This document shows positions 1 to 10,458 of a stretch of DNA of 64,000 bases, in pieces; positions within the stretch are counted from its first letter, which is position 1; each line of letters begins with the position of its first letter. The stretch lies in NCBI RefSeq assembly GCF_000237925.1, contig NW_017386132.1, forward strand, positions 62,001 to 126,000, written 5' to 3'. The notes below the pieces were generated by a model. That model did no database searches, was not told the origin of the DNA, and saw only the letters and a program-made list of their open reading frames with translations. The position numbers and the translations under genes were made by a program. The DNA is from Schistosoma mansoni. Lineage: Eukaryota > Platyhelminthes > Trematoda > Strigeidida > Schistosomatidae.

Positions 1-139
1 CAGATAGTAGGTCAATACAATCATAGTGTTGCACCAACTGCGCTCGTTTCGTTTCCTCTCGCCAGAGTTCAATAATTAACAAATAATATTTGTCAAGAAA
101 GCTGATGCGATGACATCAAACACATTGAAAGTGTAAAAG

Positions 140-1079
140 CTATCGATGATGGTGGCTTTGCAAGGAGGAAGTAGTCGACAAGAAGTCCTGGTCGAACTAG
201 ATTTTGTGATACTTGACACTCATCAACAAGATGTACCTGCAAACTTGCATGAACAGATGTTGTTCATATCCATAACTAACCGAACAAATCGTTCTTTAAG
301 CGCCAACCACAACAATGTGGTCAAATCGGCCAACAGGCCTCCTTGGCGAAGACCCTAGAATCTCGTACGATTGATGAACGCTGTGTCCCCAAAACACGCA
401 TACAGGATTCTAGTGTGGTCATTCACTTGACCTCACCTCGCCAAAATGGACAGCCGACGAAATACACCCACCGTGTATCTGGCAACCCTATGGCTAGTTC
501 TCGTGAACTTGCAGAAGTAGGCATAGCACTTAGTACAACGGCAGAACAAGCACTATTAGAATGGATCCCCGTTAACAGTTGCCTGTGTTTTGTCCGGCTA
601 AATGGTTCCGTAAGAACTCGGAAGGATAGGGGCCTTTTCGTCGTTTCTGCCTACGCTCCCACTGACTGCAGCCTGGATGAAGTGGAAAATGACTTTTCCA
701 GAAAGCACTCTGAACTTCTTCAAAAGCGCTCTGATATAGTACTCGTAGCGGGTGACTTTAATGCCCAAGTAGGAAGCTTAAACCAAACAGAAAGACATTT
801 AGGTGGGTATTTTAGTATCCCCGCTCAGCGAAAAGATAACGGTGATCGTCTGTTTCAACTATCCCCAGAGAATCGTTGATTTTTAGCAAACACTAATTTT
901 AGGCATAAGGAGAGACATCGTCTAACATGGCGACCTCCTCCACCAAACCAACGATGGACTCAAATAGACCATATTGCTATCATTCATTGTTGGAAAGGCT
1001 CAATAGAAGATTGTCGCTCGTACTGGAATACATCTTTGGACTCTGATCACGCTTTAATACGATGGCTCTGTAGTTCATA
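140..1079 (+). mobile_element. LINE-B (RTE-like) 5' part with AP-endonuclease domain, broken
   Basis: This is the 5' portion of a non-LTR retrotransposon whose reverse-transcriptase part is seen elsewhere at 62100-63500 and 3780-5378; I call the family LINE-B. The reading frame at 343-879 encodes an apurinic-type endonuclease: LESRTID, RIQDSSVV, then VSAYAPTD and the catalytic block VAGDFNAQVG. A TGA stop at 877-879 interrupts it, after which the same frame continues with FLANTNF, WTQIDHIAI and the SDHAL block up to about 1070, so the domain was once complete. The endonuclease nicks target DNA for target-primed reverse transcription. The first 120 bases (about 146-260) resemble the short repeat at 9236-9440. 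The RT half is absent; the sequence is cut by a solo LTR. Family B is my label; the clade (RTE-like) is inferred from domain style. Confidence 0.75.
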
Positions 1080-1083
1080 CGTT

Positions 1084-1442
1084 TGTAGATGGCGTCGAGT
1101 CTCGATTGACTATGATCACCACTACAGTAAGATTATGCGCCCGAGATCGACTTGGTTCCTTTGATAGCTCGTAAAGCAGAAGGCTGTAACTGGTCCAGAT
1201 AAAGTGTATTTATCGGCAATGTCGTGGTATCGATAGAATACCAAGACATGCCAACTAGTACAGGCAATAAGGGCAGAGCGTAAGAAAGTTCGAGTGGACA
1301 AGATGTACAACCGAACGAAACGTGATTTTGATATAGTTAAACAAAACGAGTACAGTAGAACAATCACTAGTACAATTGGTTATAATAATAATTGCTTCCA
1401 TTATACCAATCGCGTTTTCGTCGAGAAAAGCAGGTCACTACA
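1084..1442. mobile_element. Solo LTR of a retrotransposon (fossil)
   Basis: A 359-bp unit begins TGTAG and ends CTACA, the short inverted ends typical of LTRs, and is bounded by the 4-bp direct repeat CGTT at 1080-1083 and 1443-1446. A diverged second copy lies at 33101-33457, also bounded by a 4-bp repeat. Four-bp target duplications fit a Ty3/Gypsy integrase. No internal coding region is attached, so this is a solo LTR. Confidence 0.6.
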
Positions 1443-1446
1443 CGTT

Positions 1447-1760
1447 TGCTCAGATCTCCTTTCTCTGGTATCTTGGTGGAGTATTCTCCTTTTCATTTTG
1501 TCGAAACTTGTTCTTCCTCCTAAATCTTCCTGAACAGAAGGTGAAGCATGCTTGCAGTTACTTCTATGTCTGAATCCAGTGCTTCAGCTGGTATATTGTC
1601 AGGCCCTGCTGCTTTCCCATTCTTGATTTGTCCGATGGCCATCTTGATTTCTTCGATCGTTGGTGGAGTGGCATCTATAGGAAGGTTTGTGTGTACTGCT
1701 TCGATGTCCGGTGGATTCAATGAGGCTGGTCTATTCAGAAGTCCCTCGAAGTAGTAGTTG
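1447..1760 (-). mobile_element. LINE-A (RTE-like) fragment, linker before RT
   Basis: On the minus strand the translation includes LLNRPASLNPPDIEAVH, TPPTIEEIKMAIGQIKNGK and AAGPDNIPAEALDSD, closely matching the LINE-A copies at 19300-19570 (+) and 51300-51500 (-). This is the segment between endonuclease and reverse transcriptase. Both ends are cut and the frame is interrupted on the 3' side, so it is a dead fragment. Confidence 0.8.
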
Positions 1761-2027
1761 AATTTGCGAAACATATTTCTGTTGAAAATCACTGAGTTAA
1801 TGAAATGTTTTGTCAAATAGTATCCCGTTTAAGATCGATATGTGACCGCTACAGCTTGCCAATTAAACCACTCACAATCAAACTCCTCCAGGTAAAGCTA
1901 TTGTGATCAGTTCAAAAAGTAGTAATAAGAATTCGTAACTGGTGGGATTTAGATGTTTCAAGATTGAAACAATTGTCACTTACCTCATTGTATGGTTGTC
2001 AAGGTATATCGCAAACTAAGTGATTCG

Positions 2028-2225
2028 GGATTGTACTGTTGGGCGCCGACTCCTTGGTTCTGATAATCAAGCGTCTGCCGCGAGACATGAAGATTCTGGG
2101 TTCGACCTTTGGTGTGATGCAGACTGCTATAGTCCTATACTAGGAGAAAACAGCTGTCCAGTCGTCCTTGCCTTTCAGTGGTACCCGAAATTAAATCAAT
2201 CTGTGACAAATAGAACCTACGAATG
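2028..2225 (+). mobile_element. tRNA-derived SINE with decayed hammerhead motif
   Basis: An A-box-like stretch near 2053 and a B-box-like GGGTTCGACC at 2098-2107 suggest a pol III promoter. About 20 bases downstream (2121-2164) is a decayed hammerhead: stem II and GAAAAC are visible, but the CTGANGA core is damaged. It is older than the copy at 61060-61325. Confidence 0.5.
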
Positions 2226-2278
2226 TTGTGTTTGTTAGAGTACACGAATGTTAACATTTTTCGTAGAATGCTATTTTT

Positions 2279-2352
2279 TGTAATAAATTCATTCAAGCAC
2301 GTAAAGATTGGTACAATGAGATACCAAAATACATATGCACCACACAAAATTG
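2279..2352 (-). repeat. 3'-tail fragment of the 540-bp non-autonomous repeat or LINE-B
   Basis: Read on the minus strand, this matches the common tail of LINE-B and the 540-bp family (TTGTGTGGTGCATATGTAT, then TTGTACCAAT and an AT-rich end). No more of the element is attached. Confidence 0.55.
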
Positions 2353-2518
2353 AGATTGTGAAGGGATTGAAAAAGGAAGGTGAGTGAAAATTAATAGTAA
2401 CAATAAAAATAATAATGATAACAATCATAGGAGAAGCTGTTTTAGAAGTTCTTTTAACTCATATGAAAAGAAGTAGAAAGTTACAGCCATTGGCTTTTAT
2501 TGTGAGTCACGTATGATA

Positions 2519-2566
2519 ATGTCTCAAACCACCGGGTCGCACCATCTCTGGATCCCTAACCAGGGA
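2519..2566 (-). mobile_element. LINE-B 3'-end scrap
   Basis: Matches the minus-strand LINE-B 3' region found at 3780-3830 (the GTCTCAAACCACCGG block) and breaks off where the CR1-like 3' end begins. Confidence 0.45.
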
Positions 2567-3482
2567 AATATATAAATATATAACATATTTCTGCAAGGGC
2601 AGGTACACGTCATGTTTACAGGCATGATCTACAAGTTTCAACATTTACTGGTTCACAGTATGCATCACAAGCAGGGTTGTTTAGTAAATATAATCTATAA
2701 CAGTTAATAACATTTCATTCGTTCAGATATACTGTGTAGTCCTCAAAATATTTTCCAAAGGGGCATTGCGTACACGTTGCACGCCAGGTTCAATCTCAGC
2801 AAAAATGGTATTAGGATTTTGGTCGTGCTAATTATTTATGTAATGCAACGTTTTAAGTTTATATCTGTTTAAAGAAGACTTGTGGAGCGCTTGGTGCGAA
2901 CTATTACTTTGGGAAAGCGCCTACGTTGAGTTTGTTCCAGATGTCCCGAGTTCCCCAACTTCGCCCTCAGAGCAAATTTCTGAAGAGAAAAAAAGGAGAA
3001 ACCGAGGAGCAGCAAGGCATTTTGATATGAACGATAAACGATGTTTAACATTTAGTAGTGGAACTGATAGGTATGATAAATTATTAGATTAAATTGATAC
3101 TAGCTTTTGTTGCTAGATTAAAATGTGATCAGGGGCTCTAGATGAGAGAATGCATAAATAAAGAACAATGAGTTGTGTTATTTAACAAGGTGGAGTAGTT
3201 TCGAATGAAGGAGGGGAAGTCAAGGTTGGAGTGAAGAAGGCTGTTTATTAGAAAAGAGAGTGCATATAGAAAGTAGAGTATTAAGTAAACTAACAACCAT
3301 ATCCTTTATAGTCTGCTTATTTTCATAATCCGATGCCTGCCACACAGTTTTGATGTAAAAGTCCGAATGAGCATGTTAAAGGTTGTCTTAGTAGAATAGC
3401 TGACCCAGCATAAAAATTAGAAACATGAGTCTGAATGGTGAGCGTAGGAGAACAACCTCAATATCACAGATTGATTAACTTG
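2567..3482 (-). mobile_element. CR1-like LINE 3' end
   Basis: About 900 bp closely resemble 25540-26428, which lies downstream of an intact LINE ORF1 in the same orientation. In minus orientation the unit ends in an AT microsatellite after CCTGCCCTTGCAGAAATAT, as expected of a CR1-like 3' terminus. A short minus-strand frame (3051-2869) with LEQTQRRRFPKVIVRTKRST has a counterpart at 26011-25784; whether it is the tail of ORF2 is unclear. Confidence 0.65.
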
Positions 3483-3779
3483 TTCTCATCCATAAAGAGC
3501 CTGATACAAACAGAATGTTCTGCCCCACAAACATGGGTGGATTGAATTCATCGTCACCACCATCCATATTTGCTGTTCAGTAAATCCACCATCCTTCCTT
3601 TTGTGATGTAAGGGTCATTTAAGCTTATTTTTCGGATATATATCTTACCTCCCACAATGCTCTGTGTTTCACACATATAGCGCCCACCATGTTTCTGAAG
3701 TTTTCTGTGATGTTAAATGTCGAATGTAAATATTATGTTATCGTGTGGTCATCCTCGAGAATCGTGTGCTTGAAAACCA

Positions 3780-5378
3780 CGTCTCAAACCACCGGTTCGC
3801 ACCATTTCTGGGATCCTAACCATGGAGTCGTTAAGGATCAACACAAGCCAGTTCTGTACAGCTTTCTTCCATACTACGACAACATGTCATGCACTGACCA
3901 CCTCCGCTTTTTCCAACCATTCCCAGCGTCGAGAAATAATGCGCGATGTGGAATCCTTTGGGATGGCATTCATAGTACATATCCAAGTCACTGAACTCGG
4001 TGTTTCAAGATGGCGACATTGATTGAATTATCGTCACTATGCCCAAACACACGATCCTGAACCTCTGCGTTACTAACATAATGTTGCCATTAGATATCAG
4101 CAATCCTTCGGAGACAACGATGATCAAACAGAATCGTATAACATCCTCAACTCGGCGAAGCCAGAGGTCACAAGCGTAGAGCGAAACTGTTCTCACCGAC
4201 GTGCTGTAGTTTCGGCCCTTTACAGCCAGATTAACATAATGAAGGCCCAAAGACGTCCCAGATTGTCATAAGTCGCTCTGACTTTCACTATACGCAAAAT
4301 GATCTCACCACCAGCACGTGAGCGACCATCCAGGTACACGAACTTCTCGACTACTTTTATCTGCTCACTACCCAGGGTGAGTGCAGGATCAGGGTCCTGC
4401 CAGTCTTGTAAAAGTACTTTGAACTTAGAAGGTGCAAAACACATGACATACCTACGGACACTGACTGCCAACTGATTAGGTGCGGATTGCATGGCTTGGA
4501 TACCATGTCACAGTAAGACAATATCATCCACATACTCAAGGTCGAAAAGTCTTCTCCGGGTAACAGATCCACATCACCGTTACTTACATCCACCAGAGCT
4601 GTTTCCACGACGTCATAGATGACAAAGTTGAAGAGAAGGAGTAAGATTGAACAGCCCTGTCTAACCCCAATGCTCGAATGGAACAGTGGAGAGAGATGTT
4701 TGTATTTCCTCACTCTGCTTGACGTGTTCGTATATAAGGAGTTCAGGATGTTAATAAACTTCTCAGGCACACCCTTTAACAAAAAATCCCAGAAAACAGT
4801 CCTTTCCAACGAATTGAAGGCGGCCCTAATGTTAAGAAACACTACAATTTTCGGCCTATAATAAGCATAACGGTGTTCTAGCATTTAGTGGGAGATGAAG
4901 AAATGGTCAATACATCATCAAGCAAAACCCAAACCAGCCTGCTCTTTGCGAGTCAACCTTTCTTTGGTTTTGAACAATCTGCGAAGTATGGTGGAAGCCA
5001 ATAATTTGGACGTAATTGAAAGTAGACTTATCTTCCAATAGTTGTTTCAGAAACGATGTGAGCACTTTTTAAAGATAGGAATAACTATCAACTCATCCCA
5101 CGATGTTGGAATACTCTCTAATCGCCGAATCTTTGTAAATAACTCAGTCCCTTTCATAACCAGAAAGTCGCCACCGTCTTTAAAAAGAGGTGGGAATAAG
5201 TCATCTGAGCCTGGTGGTTTGTGGCGCTCCAGGAGTTGGAGTTCTCTGCGGACTCCCGTCTCGTTAGGTGGGTCAGTCGTCACAGGCCATGGAGGGCAGG
5301 CCAGTTTGGCCGATGTCTCCGGGGCAGCAGACCAGCTGAACTGCTGCTCGGAAAACTGCCCATCGTCCAAGATGGTAG
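3780..5378 (-). mobile_element. LINE-B reverse transcriptase region, broken
   Basis: Minus-strand frames encode LINE-B RT. 5451-5047 gives VTTDPPNETGVRRELQLLER and the KPPGSDDL pre-RT motif. 4884-4357 gives VVFLNIRAAFNSLERTVFWD and GVRQGCS, and the region downstream matches the C-terminal part of the good copy at 62310-63497. Several frame breaks are visible and the usual EYADD motif is not in frame. A further LINE-B piece on the same strand lies at 5921-5999 (SSKKSGVSET), so the 540-bp repeat at 5379-5920 is inserted in this LINE. Confidence 0.75.
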
Positions 5379-5920
5379 TGAATGCCCCCAAATGCTTTGG
5401 TACGGCCGAGAGTGGGGAGAGTCCGCTCTCTCTCTCTCGAAATGCTCTCACATGGCCAGCGAATATATAGCCTCTGCCACGGAAGTCCTACTCACTGCCT
5501 TCTCGTGGCAGGGGTGTTGTCTACGAAAGTGAGAGGACGAAAAGCGAATGCCCGGCGCTCTAACCGGGTTGGTGGACACGGAGGGTCCACCTAGGGGAGT
5601 TGGAAAACCCTGATTCCGAACCAATGGTGCACATGGGCTCCAGTATCCTGAGGGAACAAATGGCGTACGAATCAATCGTTGGTCACCGGTTACCATGGGA
5701 CTGCATCTCCTCACGATGCTCCACTGCCTTGTGGATCAGATCTTTCGGTCGAAGGCTCTGGGTGTGGCCCCCTAAGAAAACCACCTGCTTCAGTTCGGGC
5801 ACCTGAGCAGTATCACAGCCCTCGCACAAATCGAATGAGATTTGTATGGCGCATATGTATCTGGTGCTTCCTTGTACCAATATTTATGTGTTTAAATAAA
5901 TAAATAAATAAATAAAGTTT
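5379..5920 (+). repeat. 540-bp non-autonomous retroelement, copy 1 (full length)
   Basis: This full-length copy runs from GCCCCCAAATG to the tail GTACCAATATTTATGTGTTT followed by AAATA repeats. Other copies are at 6412-7495 (interrupted), 10459-10995, 12552-13090, 16641-17060, 37373-37895 (-), 42575-42957 and 56645-56950. Its last ~60 bp match the 3' end of LINE-B at 63597-63664, so it probably uses LINE-B enzymes. It has no coding capacity that I accept. It sits inside a minus-strand LINE-B. Confidence 0.8.
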
Positions 5921-5999
5921 CACTCACACCAGACTTCTTACTGCTCGTAACTTGGATAACTTGAAAGAGCTTTCGACAGTTACTAGATGCAGCTGCTGC
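5921..5999 (-). mobile_element. LINE-B fragment upstream of the 540-bp insertion
   Basis: The minus-strand translation resembles RKLFQLIRATGSKKSGVSET of the LINE-B copy at 61690-61780, and it continues the LINE-B cut by the neighbouring repeat. Confidence 0.6.
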
Positions 6000-6411
6000 T
6001 ACCAACTCGTTAGCACGCTCCGTTTAGGACGAATTGGTTGGTCACTGGAACGTAAGGTATGATTATTGCAAACAAGAGTATGATCAAAGTATAGATAGGT
6101 ACTCCAAAAGGAGCAGCAGTCTTGTACACAACCACGCTAGTGGTAGCTGATCGCGATGTGAGCAATCTGAGTCCAGGTTTGAGATGCAGAGAGAGGACAC
6201 CAGGTAGCACGTCGGAGGTGACTGTTGTGGTAGTTAGTACTAGCCAGAAATAGGTTATAGTTTGCGCAAAGTTACAGTAGACGGTCACTGTTATCTGACC
6301 TGAAACGAACAAGTCCCCACCGGCCACTTAAACGACTCTATTCTGTCATTATATGTGACAATTATATTTGAAATAATCTCAGGGTTCCGGCAGGCGACTG
6401 GCTTCCACTTG
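6000..6411. other. No recognised feature
   Basis: I recognise no gene or repeat here. It is GC-richer than the flanks, so it may be an older LINE remnant; a 105-codon minus-strand frame at 6327-6010 looks fortuitous. Confidence 0.4.
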
Positions 6412-7495
6412 CCCCCAAATGCCCTGGTACGGCCGAGTGAGGAGAGTCCACCCTCCCTCTCCAAATGCTCTCACATGGCCACGCGTATACAGCCTCTGCC
6501 ACGGAAGTCCTACTCATTGCCTTCTCGTGGCATTACTGTTGTTTACGAAATTAAGAGGACGAAAAGCGAATGTCCGGCGCTTTAACCGGGTTGGTAGATG
6601 TGGAGTGTTCACCTGGGCGAGTTGGGGAACCTTGATTCCAAACCAATGGTGTACATGGGCTGACTCCAGTATCCTGAGGGAACGAATAGCGTAAGAACCA
6701 ATCGTTGGTCACCGGCTACTATGGGACTGCATCTCCTCACGATGCTCCACTGCTTTTTGGATTAGACCTTTAGGTCGAAGGCTCCGGGTGTGACCTAAGG
6801 AAACTGTTATGTCTCGATCAAGGTTGTAGCCAATTATTATGACTTGTTCAAGGTCGTCGCTAATTTGTTATGACCTTACGAATTAAACAAGGATGTAACT
6901 TGCGTAAATCATCCGCCAATAGAATACGACTTCTACGACCTTCACACTGTGACAACGACGTTCGATTAGTATTAGTAATCTAGCGTCCTTATTGGTCTTT
7001 AATCCGCCTAGCCCGTCCACTGTAATCCAGAACACTAATAGCAGCCTCGGCAATATGAATCGTTTATTTCAAGCATACTTTGTTTATATATCAGACAGAC
7101 AGACCTCACCACACCATAAAATAGAAAATAATATTTGTACAAAATCAAGCCAAATGTGGCTAGGAGCGTGGGAGACAATAATCACTAAACTGAGTATAAC
7201 TTAGAAACAGTAAATCATATAATAATGATCAATAGGTCAAAATGGAGCTTGTAATGAAATGAATATAGATATAGATAATCTAGTTACTGAATAGTTATAC
7301 AATAGGAATATACATAGAATAATAGTCCAATAATAGGTCCTGCAAGTTATCCGTACTTACTTCTTCCCTAGTATATAACAGAAGCCACCTACTACGGTCT
7401 GGGCACCCGGGCTTCCTAGCTCTCATAAATCGAATGATTTATGTGGTGCCCTCCTGTACCGAATTTTTATGTGTTTAAATAAATAAATAAGTAAA
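6412..7495 (+). repeat. 540-bp non-autonomous retroelement, copy 2, split by a solo LTR
   Basis: 6412-6804 is the 5' part (GCCCCCAAATGCCCTGGTACGG onward) and 7381-7495 is the 3' part ending in the AAATA tail. They are separated by a 576-bp solo LTR. The order of insertion is therefore clear: repeat first, LTR element later. Confidence 0.75.
6805..7380. mobile_element. Solo LTR nested in the 540-bp repeat (fossil)
   Basis: A 576-bp insert starts TGTTAT and ends ATAACA, perfect 6-bp inverted ends with the TG...CA form of LTRs. The flanks are GAAAC (6800-6804) and GAAGC (7381-7385), a near-perfect 5-bp target duplication. No internal retroelement genes are present. The family is not identified. 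Confidence 0.65.
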
Positions 7496-7643
7496 TTTGA
7501 ATTCACTTTCTGTAAGTTTATTGTGTCATAGTTTAATAGAAATTAATCCATTTCTGTTTCTCTATTTAAATAAGCTTTAGTGAGCCTTGTAATGTTTTTA
7601 TATGCCTACCTCTGTGTCTATCCTTCTACCCACTTTCTTTTAG

Positions 7644-7803
7644 CACTGCGCTGAAAGCAATCGAGCAACTTCCTTCGTTTATGAAATCTCAACTAGATAG
7701 ACAAATACCATTCAGTTCACAAGAGGATAATATTATAGCTCAAATTTCTCTCTCTGATGTCTATCCAGACGGTGTGTTCAAATCAGTTGATATACATAGT
7801 CTG
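7644..7803 (+). CDS. Orphan internal coding exon, host gene not recognised
   Basis: A 160-bp exon is bounded by a strong acceptor (pyrimidine tract ending TTTCTTTTAG at 7643) and a consensus donor (GTAAGT at 7804). One base completes an upstream codon, then 53 codons stay open. They include the short motifs ALKAIEQLPSF, QIPFSSQEDN and SLSDVYPDGVF, and the exon ends on a codon boundary. The other two forward frames hit stops early. I do not recognise the protein. No partner exon of matching phase was found nearby, so the rest of the gene lies outside the window or in small exons I could not identify. Unlike its surroundings the stretch matches no repeat here. The function is unknown; confidence rests on splice signals and the open frame only. 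Confidence 0.5.
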
Positions 7804-7949
7804 GTAAGTACTGATTTGTTGTGATAATGTCAGTTTCTTGTTTCTTCGTTTTTTCTCATGGATAGTACTAGAGTTTTGTATATGATGTAGCTTCAGTTGT
7901 AAAAGTCTTCCTAATAATATCACTAATTTATTAAGTTATTTATCGATGA

Positions 7950-8140
7950 GTTCACTGGACTCGGTAGTTAGGTGGATAACTCATTGGGCGTATGAAGCGA
8001 ACAGTACTGGATTCAAGTTCCAGAAAAAACATTAACTCTATGATGCAGGTTCATCCAGCTGATGAGTCCCAAATAGTATAAAACGTTCGTCCTAGATTCC
8101 ACTGGTAGTCACAATCTATCTCTGCTTTGAAATACTTTTC
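7950..8140 (+). mobile_element. SINE with decayed Smalpha-type hammerhead
   Basis: The A-box-like region is near 7961-7975, with a B-box-like GGATTCAAGTTCC near 8010. The hammerhead at 8054-8096 keeps the exact CTGATGAG core (8059-8066), stem I TCCAG and the cleavage-site GTC (8089-8091). Stem II is broken and the GAAA box reads TAAAA, so it is predicted inactive. Confidence 0.6.
8054..8096 (+). ncRNA. Degenerate hammerhead ribozyme (GATGAG type)
   Basis: The core CTGATGAGTCCCAAATAG resembles the published schistosome hammerhead, but the GGACGAAAC half is altered and stem II cannot close. It is kept as a relic. Confidence 0.55.
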
Positions 8141-8751
8141 GTGTTATTGTTGTGGAGTTAGAGTTCGTGTGAAGTTATAGTCATACAAGTATACAATCTA
8201 CTCTTTAATACTTTGACTTATTGTAATTAGTAGTGGTACGAAAAGAGAAAAATATAACGCGTGGATATACCTACGGAGCAACAATCTCTGGAAGATCGCA
8301 TTAGATTAATGAATAATAATGAATAAACGTTGAGCCTGTGAAAAGAGATTACTGAACTAATAATTAACTAATAATAGTCAGATGAACTTCACGCTGCACT
8401 GTAATCAGACTAATCCAAATTTTTTAATGTTCAAAGAGAGAAATATGAAGTTAGTAGCCTAGTTATGAATGATAACAGTGTGTACACACACACACACTAA
8501 CGTTTACCTAAAATCTTGATGAAAGAGTCATGAAAACCTCATAGATGAAAACTCGGTATCATTCAACCTAGTAAGCAAAGAAATTATTCCCGAGTTTTAA
8601 ATTATTGTTCAGACTTCACGTATACATGTGCAAAGAATTTTGTGTGCACATATACTTATATGCGTGTTCGTACACCTTTTTCTGAGGGTTGTAGATCGAA
8701 TCTAAATAATTTATTTCACTTCAAGACGTTTTATATATACATATGCAATGA

Positions 8752-8754
<3 letters not shown>

Positions 8755-8787
<33 letters not shown>
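8755..8787. repeat. (AT)n microsatellite
   Basis: Uninterrupted alternating A and T over about 33 bases. Confidence 0.95.
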
Positions 8788-8789
<2 letters not shown>

Positions 8790-8859
8790 GTCTTGACGTC
8801 CGTACAGGTCGTCTGTGCCTTGACTGCACGATCACTTTACTTGAAAATAAACTTAGAAT

Positions 8860-9035
8860 GCATCGCATTACATTTACTCATTCGTCAAGCGCTTGGTTAC
8901 GCGCCACACTCCAGGTTTGAGGGCTGATAATACCCTACCGTGATGCTCAAACCGAAGTAGGCTTGGCAGTGTTCTGATCTGGGACTTAGTGTCTAAAAAT
9001 AGAAGGCCTTAACCTCTAGACCACCTTATTATTTA
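8860..9035 (-). repeat. tRNA-like SINE fragment
   Basis: On the minus strand an A-box-like GGTGGTCTAGAGGTTAAGG is followed about 70 bases later by a B-box-like GGTTTGAGC. The layout resembles the hammerhead SINEs, but no catalytic core was found. Confidence 0.4.
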
Positions 9036-9235
9036 TTACACTGAGACGAAATTACTAAAGTGTTTAAGTCAGTTAATCTAGATAAACGTTGGTAACAAGA
9101 GATCAGGCAAGCTGTCAACATGGTTACTGTGATGAGTAAAAGTATGTGAATTATTATACGAACTAGGAATCCCCAAAATAACGCAATTAAGGCCAAGTAT
9201 AATTAAGTAAACACAAACGAATGTATTGTTGAGGT

Positions 9236-9441
9236 AAGATGGTGGTGGAAGGTGGTCAACAGGAAACCCTGGACCCGGGTTTCGTGCTACTTGGCACTCG
9301 TCAGCAAGGTGTACCTGTAATCTTGAGGGAACTGATGCTCCCTGGCGGATTCGATCACTGGGTGGTGATCAATGTCATGCGTGTCAAGTCCTTCTTAGTG
9401 CTGATCGAATGCAATATGGCCACCAGGTTGGTCGCGGCCCG
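9236..9441 (+). repeat. Short interspersed repeat running into an assembly gap
   Basis: Matches, in opposite orientation, the ~245-bp insert at 24358-24607 (shared GGCACTCGTCAGCAAGG and ATCTTGAGGGAACTGATG blocks); its start also resembles 146-260. It contains GATCACTGGGTGGTGATCA-like sequence and stops at the N run. Confidence 0.65.
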
Positions 9442-9641
9442 NNNNNNNNNNNNNNNNNNNNNNNNNNNNNNNNNNNNNNNNNNNNNNNNNNNNNNNNNNN
9501 NNNNNNNNNNNNNNNNNNNNNNNNNNNNNNNNNNNNNNNNNNNNNNNNNNNNNNNNNNNNNNNNNNNNNNNNNNNNNNNNNNNNNNNNNNNNNNNNNNNN
9601 NNNNNNNNNNNNNNNNNNNNNNNNNNNNNNNNNNNNNNNNN
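9442..9641. other. Assembly gap, 200 N
   Basis: Exactly 200 N, a placeholder. The flanks are inverted copies of one another (see findings), which may explain why assembly failed. Confidence 0.99.
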
Positions 9642-9680
9642 ACGCATGACATTGATCACCACCCAGTGATCAATCAATTG
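9642..9680 (-). repeat. Inverted continuation of the short repeat
   Basis: ACGCATGACATTGATCACC at the gap edge is the reverse complement of sequence at 9363-9381 on the other side of the gap. Confidence 0.6.
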
Positions 9681-10014
9681 TGACGAATGTATTGTATTTG
9701 GAATTCGAAATCAGGCAGTCATCAATTACGAAGGAATCATTAGTTCATACAAACACCACAGTAATGAATGATCGACTTACTCTAATTGTTTGTAATTTCT
9801 CACCTACCGTTTGACCCTGTGGCTGCGTAAAGTCAAAAGCATATGGTATGTCTATGGGGTGATATCCAGTCTGTGTTTGGAAATTTCTTTTTATTTAAAT
9901 AGTTCGGTATAGGTGGATTATGGCTAACAAGGAAATAGAAAACACAAGTTTTGTCTTAATTCAAACTCCTCATCTGAATGTACCTCGATCTCATTGTTAA
10001 TGTTTACATTACCA

Positions 10015-10215
10015 CTTCAAACCTTCGCTTCAAATATCAGTGCGTTATCCACTGAGCTACTTATTGCGTTCGAGTCTCAGTGCAAATACCTACACCGCAG
10101 TGTTGGTTCATCCTACTAACGAGTTCAAAATAGGACTAAACGAGTATTATGGATCCCAGTACTAACCGAAATCCATCTGATCTATGAACATTGTAATAAA
10201 ATGGCTATATCGAGG
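10015..10215 (+). mobile_element. SINE with decayed hammerhead motif
   Basis: Tandem pol-III-like boxes (around TCCACTGAGCTAC and GTTCGAGTCTC at 10030-10080) precede a hammerhead relic at 10109-10155. CTGATGAG has become CTAACGAG and GAAAC has become TAAAC. Predicted inactive. Confidence 0.5.
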
Positions 10216-10458
10216 CTTTTCGCACAGGATGCACATATGCCAACAAAGGCTGGTTACAATTCACTCCTGATTATCAAACAACGGGATGATTCAAATCCTT
10301 ACTACTAATAATATAAATAAACGAAATTTAAATCACTTCGTGTTGATGATTATAGAGAAGACGTTCTCGTTTGCTCATTTTGTTTCTTGTGCAGTTGTAG
10401 TATATAAACATCATTCATATCTACTATCGAAAAAAACGGCAAGAAACTATACTGCTAA

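Noticed and set aside
5600-5806. 68-80-codon frames beginning MENPDS in many places
   Set aside because: They are parts of the 540-bp repeat and also occur on its other strand; repeat sequence, not genes.
6010-6327. 105-codon minus-strand frame with a hydrophobic end
   Set aside because: No homology I recognise, and it lies next to LINE debris.
9384-9677. Open frames running through N
   Set aside because: They are open only because the N run has no stops; the same applies at 26364-26796 and 49792-50165.
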